Shown piece after piece: positions 45,647 to 49,534 of a DNA stretch of 49,534 nt. The stretch covers positions 1-49,534 of the forward strand of contig DASXIW010000237.1 of the NCBI GenBank assembly GCA_036497785.1. The letters run 5' to 3'. This stretch comes from DASXIW01 sp036497785. GTDB lineage: Bacteria; Pseudomonadota; Alphaproteobacteria; Acetobacterales; Acetobacteraceae. The translations under genes and the position numbers were made by a program. The notes under the pieces are model-generated. The model made no database searches, was not told the DNA's origin, and saw only the letters and a program-made list of their open reading frames with translations. Numbering within the stretch: position 1 is the first letter of the stretch; every line of letters begins with the position of its first letter.

Positions 45647-45735
45647 GAGTTTTTTGCTTCTTTTCTGCAAAAAAAAGAAGGCCTTAAGAAGTTTGTTCGT
45701 TTTTGAAAAAAAGAACCAAAAAACTTTTATCCGTT
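45638..45735. terminator. Convergent (bidirectional) terminator built from nested inverted repeats
   Basis: Outer arms of 19 nt (45638-45656 and 45717-45735) are reverse complements with a single mismatch. Inside are CTTCTTTT/AAAAGAAG (45657-45680) and a GTTCGTTTTT/AAAAAAAGAAC hairpin (about 45695-45716). The region is extremely A/T-rich against a GC-rich genome and lies between two convergent stop codons. It should terminate transcription from both sides. The outer arms include the final Asn-Gly-stop codons of both genes. Confidence 0.7.
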
Positions 45736-46263
45736 GGTCTCGGTATCCGGCGGCGAGTGGCGGACGCTTTCGTAGACCAGAACGCGATGGCCGTCGCGTT
45801 CGTAGCTTTCCCATTCCACCATGCCGATGCTACCGAGCACCATGCGCGAGACGACGTTGCTCTCGCGCGCAAGGGCCAAGATGCGCGTCAGCCCGGCCCG
45901 GTCATGGCCGAAACGCAGGGCCGCGGCGGCGGCCTCGCTGGCATAGCCGTTGCCCTGCACGCCTGGCATCAGGGCGAAGCGAAGCGCGAAGCCACGGCCG
46001 TCCGGGCGCAGATGCAGGCCTGTCATGCCCAGGAACGCATCGGTCTCGCTCTCGCGGATGGTCCAGATGCCCATGCCGTGGCGGCCCCAGAAGCTGATGT
46101 CCTCCGCCAGTTCCTCGGCCACCTGGGCCGGGTTGCGCACGCCGCCCAACATCACGGCGAAGACACGCGGATCGGTCTTCAGCCGCGTGAGGTCGTCGAG
46201 ATCGGCATAGCTCACCGGACGCAGGATCAGCCGTCCGGTCCGCACGACCCAGGACGCATTCAT
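45727..46263 (-). CDS. GNAT family N-acetyltransferase (RimJ/RimL type)
   Basis: The 178-residue product begins MNASWVVRTGRLILRPVSYAD, the usual opening of RimJ/RimL-like acetyltransferases. It continues with GMGIWTIRESETDAFLGMTGLH, the acetyl-CoA-binding loop region VQGNGYASEAAAAALRFGHD and NVVSRMVLGSIGM (the conserved N-x-x-S motif). The target could be a ribosomal protein N terminus or a small amine; this cannot be decided. ATG 46263 is chosen with AAGGA upstream; a longer phase runs into ettA antisense. The gene lies 43 nt downstream of ettA and is probably co-transcribed with it. Confidence 0.85.
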   Translation of the reverse strand: MNASWVVRTGRLILRPVSYADLDDLTRLKTDPRVFAVMLGGVRNPAQVAEELAEDISFWGRHGMGIWTIRESETDAFLGMTGLHLRPDGRGFALRFALMPGVQGNGYASEAAAAALRFGHDRAGLTRILALARESNVVSRMVLGSIGMVEWESYERDGHRVLVYESVRHSPPDTETNG

Positions 46264-46306
46264 CGCCGATCCTTGTGGTGTCGCAGGCCCGCTCGCGCGG
46301 CCGAGT

Positions 46307-47986
46307 TCAGCGCTGCAGCGGGCGGTACTTGATGCGATGCGGCTCCACCGCGTCGGCGCCGAGGCGTCGTCGTTTATCCGCCTCGTAGTCCTGGAAGTTG
46401 CCCTCGAACCACTCCACGTGGCTGTCGCCCTCGAAAGCGAGGATATGCGTCGCAAGCCGGTCGAGGAACCAGCGGTCATGGCTGATGATGACGGCGCAGC
46501 CGGCGAATTCGGCCAAAGCCTCCTCCAGCGCCCGCAGCGTATCGACATCGAGGTCGTTGGTCGGTTCGTCCAGCAGAATGACGTTGCTTTCGGATTTCAG
46601 CATCTTGGCCAGATGCACCCGGTTGCGCTCGCCGCCCGAGAGAATGCCGACCTTCTTCTGCTGGTCCGAGCCTTTGAAGTTGAAGGCGCCGACATAGGCG
46701 CGCGAGGGCACGGCGCGCTTGCCGAGATAGATCACGTCGGTGCCGCCGCTGATCTCCTGCCAAACCGTTTTTTCCGGGTCCAGGCTCTCGCGGCTCTGGT
46801 CGACATAGCCGAGCTTCACGGTCTCGCCGATGGTCAGCTTCCCGGTATCGGGCTGGTCCTGGCCGGTGATCATACGGAACAGCGTGGTTTTGCCCGCACC
46901 GTTCGGGCCGATCACACCGACGATGCCGCCGGGCGGCAGCTTGAAGTCGAGCTCGTCGATCAGCAGCCGGTTGCCATAGGCCTTGCGCAGTTGCTCGGCC
47001 TCGATGACCGTACCGCCAAGGCGCGGGCCGGGGGGAATGACGATCTCGGCCAGGCCGGTCGCCATCTCCTGGCTCTTCGCCAGCATATCCTCGTATTTCT
47101 GAATGCGCGCCTTGCTTTTGGACTGGCGGGCGCGTGGCGAGGACTGGATCCATTCCTGCTCGGCGGCCAAGGCGCGGGACCGGGCGCTCTCCTCCTTCTC
47201 CTCCTGTTGCAGGCGCTTGCGCTTCTGCTCCAGCCACGAGGAATAATTGCCCTCGAACGGATAGCCGCGGCCGCGCTCGATCTCGAGGATCCAGTTGGTC
47301 ACGTTCTCCAGGAAGTAGCGGTCATGGGTAACGACCAGTACGGTGCCGGCATAATCGCGCAGGGTCTTTTCCAGCCAGGCCACGCTTTCCGCGTCCAGAT
47401 GGTTGGTCGGCTCGTCCAGCAGCAGCACATCGGGCTTTTCCAGCAGCAACCGGCACAGCGCCACGCGCCGGCGCTCGCCGCCCGACAGATTGGTGACGGG
47501 GCTGTCCGGCGGTGGGCAGCGCAGCGCGTCCAGCGCGATTTCCACGCGCCGCTCCAACTCCCAGCCATCCTCGGCGTCGATCTTCTCCTGCAGTTCCGCC
47601 TGCTCGGCCAGCAGCGCGTCCATCTTCGCGTCGTCCATCGGGTGGCCGAATTCCGCCGAAATGGCGTTGAAGCGGTCCAGCGCCGCGCGGAGCGGACCGA
47701 ACGCCTCCTGCACGTTCTCCGATACGGTTTTGTCGGGGTTCAGATGCGGCTCCTGCGGCAGATAGCCGACGCGGGCGCCCTCGGCCGCCCAGGCCTCTCC
47801 GCCATATTCCGTCTCGATGCCCGCCATGATCTTCAGCAGGGTGGATTTGCCGGCGCCGTTCACGCCCAGCAAGCCGATCTTCACGCCGGGCAGGAAGGAC
47901 AGGGTGATGCCCTTGAAGACCTCTCGCCCACCAGGGAAAGCCTTGGTCAGATCCTTCATCACATAGACATACTGATAGCTGGCCAT
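46307..47986 (-). CDS. ettA: Energy-dependent translational throttle protein EttA (ABC-F)
   Basis: EttA is a soluble ABC-F ATPase that binds the ribosomal E site and gates entry into elongation according to the ATP/ADP ratio. The 559-residue product has two nucleotide-binding domains. NBD1 has Walker A GVNGAGKSTLL, signature NLSGGERRRVALCRLL and LLLDEPTNHLDAESV; NBD2 has GPNGAGKTTLFRMI, ILSGGERNRVHLAKML and LLLDEPTNDLDVDTL. The arm domain in NBD1 and the linker rich in Lys/Glu/Arg (KRKRLQQEEKEESARSRALA) match EttA. The N terminus YQYVYVMKDLTKAFPGG is characteristic. AGGAG precedes ATG 47986. Confidence 0.95.
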   Translation of the reverse strand: MASYQYVYVMKDLTKAFPGGREVFKGITLSFLPGVKIGLLGVNGAGKSTLLKIMAGIETEYGGEAWAAEGARVGYLPQEPHLNPDKTVSENVQEAFGPLRAALDRFNAISAEFGHPMDDAKMDALLAEQAELQEKIDAEDGWELERRVEIALDALRCPPPDSPVTNLSGGERRRVALCRLLLEKPDVLLLDEPTNHLDAESVAWLEKTLRDYAGTVLVVTHDRYFLENVTNWILEIERGRGYPFEGNYSSWLEQKRKRLQQEEKEESARSRALAAEQEWIQSSPRARQSKSKARIQKYEDMLAKSQEMATGLAEIVIPPGPRLGGTVIEAEQLRKAYGNRLLIDELDFKLPPGGIVGVIGPNGAGKTTLFRMITGQDQPDTGKLTIGETVKLGYVDQSRESLDPEKTVWQEISGGTDVIYLGKRAVPSRAYVGAFNFKGSDQQKKVGILSGGERNRVHLAKMLKSESNVILLDEPTNDLDVDTLRALEEALAEFAGCAVIISHDRWFLDRLATHILAFEGDSHVEWFEGNFQDYEADKRRRLGADAVEPHRIKYRPLQR

Positions 47987-48071
47987 GGCTGGCTCCTGCG
48001 GGCGGATGCGATTGCGGCGTGTTTTGCGCGCATCTTTTACGGGGGCGCGCGCGGCGGCGCAAATGGCGGCA

Positions 48072-48145
48072 TGCGCCCGGCAGGACTCGAACCTGCGACC
48101 AAGCCGTTATGAGCGGCCCGCTCTAACCAACTGAGCTACAGGCGC
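48072..48145 (-). tRNA. tRNA with CAU anticodon (probably tRNA-Ile2, lysidine type; tRNA-Met possible)
   Basis: The cloverleaf is complete on the minus strand. The acceptor arms are GCGCCTG and CGGGCGC, with discriminator A. The D arm is GCTC/GAGC, the anticodon stem GGCCG/CGGCT with loop CTCATAA, and the T arm GCAGG-TTCGAGT-CCTGC. The anticodon is CAT. The variable-loop context (CTTGGTCGC) and the overall body resemble isoleucine tRNAs read by TilS-made lysidine rather than elongator tRNA-Met, but sequence alone does not settle this. The 3' CCA is not encoded. The gene lies between ettA and ppa. Confidence 0.9.
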
Positions 48146-48279
48146 ATAGCCGCACCAACATTCCGCAGTCCGGGCCGGAGCGCAACCTCGGGTTTCGAAG
48201 ACGGCCGTTGCATTTCCACGTGGACACTCCCGGGCCGATCGGCTACGCCGCGACCGGTCCGCCCGCAAGGAAGATTTGC

Positions 48280-48807
48280 ATGAACGTCTCAAAGATCCCC
48301 GTCGGCAAGAACGCGCCCAGCGATATCAATGTGGTAATCGAAATCCCGCAAGGCTCGTCGGTGAAATATGAAATCGACAAGGAATCGGGGGCGGTGTTCG
48401 TCGATCGGTTCCTGTTCACTTCCATGGCCTACCCCGCCGCGTACGGGTTCGTGCCCGGCACCCTGGCTGAGGACGGCGACCCGGCAGATGCGCTGGTGCT
48501 GACCCCCTACCCCGTCGTGCCCGGCGCCGTGATCCGCGCCCGCCCGATCGGCATGCTGAACATGGAAGACGAGGCCGGGCGCGATACCAAGCTGATTTGC
48601 GTGCCGCACGACAAGATCCATACGCAATACGCCGAGATCACCGAAGTGGCCCAGTTGCCAGAGATCACGCGCAAGGCCATCGCGCATTTCTTCGAGACTT
48701 ATAAGGACCTGGAGCCGGGTAAATGGGTGAAGGTGGCGGGCTGGGGCGACAGAGCCGACGCGGAAGCCGAGATCGTGCGGTCGATCCAGGCTGTTAAGGC
48801 GGCATAG
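48280..48807 (+). CDS. ppa: Inorganic pyrophosphatase (family I)
   Basis: Ppa hydrolyses pyrophosphate to drive biosynthetic reactions. The 175-residue product has EIPQGSSVKYEIDKESG, the YGFVPGTLAEDGDPADALVL segment that contains the family signature DxDPxD (metal-binding aspartates), and the C-terminal ETYKDLEPGKWVKV. ATG 48280 is chosen, with AAGGA upstream and a start typical for the family; a longer phase from 48208 is rejected. Its TAG stop (48805-48807) is the first three bases of repeat copy C. Confidence 0.96.
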   Translation: MNVSKIPVGKNAPSDINVVIEIPQGSSVKYEIDKESGAVFVDRFLFTSMAYPAAYGFVPGTLAEDGDPADALVLTPYPVVPGAVIRARPIGMLNMEDEAGRDTKLICVPHDKIHTQYAEITEVAQLPEITRKAIAHFFETYKDLEPGKWVKVAGWGDRADAEAEIVRSIQAVKAA

Positions 48808-48923
48808 AGCAAGATGGCGTGAGACCATGATGGCTGCTGACAGACGCAGGGATCATGGTCTAGCTCTTTGTTTTGGCGAACAATTTTTTAGCCCGGTGAT
48901 TCCACCTCAGGCTATATTGCTCC
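48805..48923 (+). repeat. Two-hairpin dispersed repeat, copy C (tandem with D)
   Basis: It starts TAGAGCAAG, so the ppa stop codon is formed by its edge. It carries about 15 extra bases before the first hairpin. That stem is AGACCATGAT pairing with ATCATGGTCT: both arms differ from AGAGCATGAT/ATCATGCTCT of copy B at the paired position, a compensatory change. The shared spacer TAGCTCTTTGTTTT and a second hairpin ending ATATTGCTCC follow. It runs directly into copy D. Confidence 0.9.
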
Positions 48924-49026
48924 AGAGCATGATGGCTTCTGGTAGGCGAAGCCAGCATGCTCTAGCTCTTTGTTTTGACGAGCAATTTTATGGCTCGGCG
49001 ATTCGGCCTAAAGCCATATTGCTCTA
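48924..49026 (+). repeat. Two-hairpin dispersed repeat, copy D (tandem with C)
   Basis: The first hairpin has 16-bp arms with one mismatch (AGAGCATGATGGCTTC against GAAGCCAGCATGCTCT) around an 8-nt loop. The spacer AGCTCTTTGTTTT and the second hairpin (GAGCAATTTTATGGC ... AAGCCATATTGCTC) follow. Its right edge GCTCTA supplies the TAG stop of the minus-strand glycosyltransferase. Copies C and D together fill the whole gap between the two convergent genes. Confidence 0.92.
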
Positions 49027-49534
49027 AGCCATCGCTTTTACCGCGCGCAGCGGCGTACGTGTTGCGGGTTTCACCGAGTCCACCGCGCGCGCGAGGGCGC
49101 TCTGGGCTTTCTTCACTCGCCTCACCGCCTTTTCTCCTGTCAACTCCGCGATCACCGCTTCGTAGGCGGCGATATGCGCCGCCATGTCGAGATGTTCCTC
49201 CGCATGGCTGCGGGCGCCTTGACGCAGGCGGCGGTTCAGTTTGGAGTCTTCCAGCAATTCCAGGATGGTCTGGCTCAGCTGTTTTGGAGCGAGGCCAGGT
49301 ATCAGCAGGCCGGTACGGCGGTGGGTGATGAATTCCCTCACCGGCTCCACGTCGGCCGCGACGATGGCGCAACCGACGGCCATCGCCTCGCGCAGCGACC
49401 AGGAGGGCACGAAGGGGTAGGTCAGGTAGATATGCGTATCCGAACGCTGCAGCAATTGCAGATAGGTCGGGTATGGCACCTGGCCCGGCAGCAGCACGCG
49501 GCTTTCGTCGTAGGTGCCTGCGAGTTCCTTCTGC
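49024..49534 (-). CDS. Glycosyltransferase family 4-like protein, C-terminal part (runs off the window)
   Basis: The frame is open to the window edge, so only the last 169 or so residues are seen. The segment TYLQLLQRSDTHIYLTYPFV and then SLREAMAVGCAIVAADVEPV, with the acidic donor-binding position replaced in the usual S/E-x-M-A region, match the C-terminal Rossmann domain of GT-B glycosyltransferases of the group 1 type. TGLLIPGLAPKQLSQTILELL follows. A Lys/Arg/Ala-rich tail (about the last 40 residues) extends past the domain. Acceptor and donor sugars are unknown. The stop TAG (49026-49024) lies in the edge of repeat copy D. Confidence 0.8.
   Translation of the reverse strand, partial: QKELAGTYDESRVLLPGQVPYPTYLQLLQRSDTHIYLTYPFVPSWSLREAMAVGCAIVAADVEPVREFITHRRTGLLIPGLAPKQLSQTILELLEDSKLNRRLRQGARSHAEEHLDMAAHIAAYEAVIAELTGEKAVRRVKKAQSALARAVDSVKPATRTPLRAVKAMA

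Noticed and set aside
46337..48112. Plus-strand frame of 591 codons across ettA and into the tRNA
   Set aside because: It is antisense to ettA, with low-complexity Leu/Gln/Ala composition, and it runs through a tRNA gene.

Overview
The window is GC-rich DNA with tightly packed, mostly overlapping genes. It looks chromosomal and alphaproteobacterial, most likely from the Acetobacteraceae/Rhodospirillales. The evidence is the fixed order rnpB - mraZ - dcw cluster - lpxC - bamD - recN - ligA, a DjlA-like TerB/J-domain protein, a DUF1127 protein, an elongated FtsZ linker, and MurE with the meso-DAP motif (a Gram-negative wall). The taxon is inferred from gene content, not from a marker search.

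Layout. 1-3275 (minus) is a fused 5-oxoprolinase/hydantoinase gene broken by one in-frame amber codon. 3389-4207 is a J-domain protein. 4256-4661 is the RNase P RNA. 4662-5045 is the regulatory region of the division operon, with three MraZ-type boxes. 5046-22529 is an almost gapless division and cell-wall operon (mraZ, rsmH, ftsL-like, ftsI, murE, murF, mraY, murD, ftsW, murG, murC, murB, ddl, ftsQ, ftsA). It is followed by ftsZ, lpxC, bamD, recN and ligA. Together these genes make lipid II precursors, build the divisome and start lipid A synthesis and outer-membrane assembly.

30463-31564 holds an orphan OmpR-type response regulator facing a small unknown gene. 31690-36995 (minus) is a sulfate ABC importer operon (binding protein, CysT, CysW, a short CysA) ending in an aminopeptidase P gene. 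37524-37844 is a DUF1127 gene. 37969-41090 (minus) is uvrD/pcrA-prmA. It is followed by a BASS-like transporter and metF (tail to tail), mlaA-mlaC (phospholipid retrograde transport), an alpha/beta hydrolase, a GNAT acetyltransferase, ettA, a CAU-anticodon tRNA, ppa, and the 3' end of a glycosyltransferase gene.

The most unusual feature is a dispersed repeat of about 104 bp made of two hairpins. There are four copies, at 37194-37297 (minus), 37868-37971, and 48805-48923 plus 48924-49026 in tandem. Its TAGAGC ends form the stop codons of three genes, and the outer stem shows a compensatory base change. Other points of note are a convergent terminator whose inverted repeat includes the last codons of both genes, a 14-bp perfect hairpin upstream of lpxC, and a CysA with a Lys in the Q-loop and no C-terminal regulatory domain. 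No CRISPR array, prophage or intact insertion sequence was seen.
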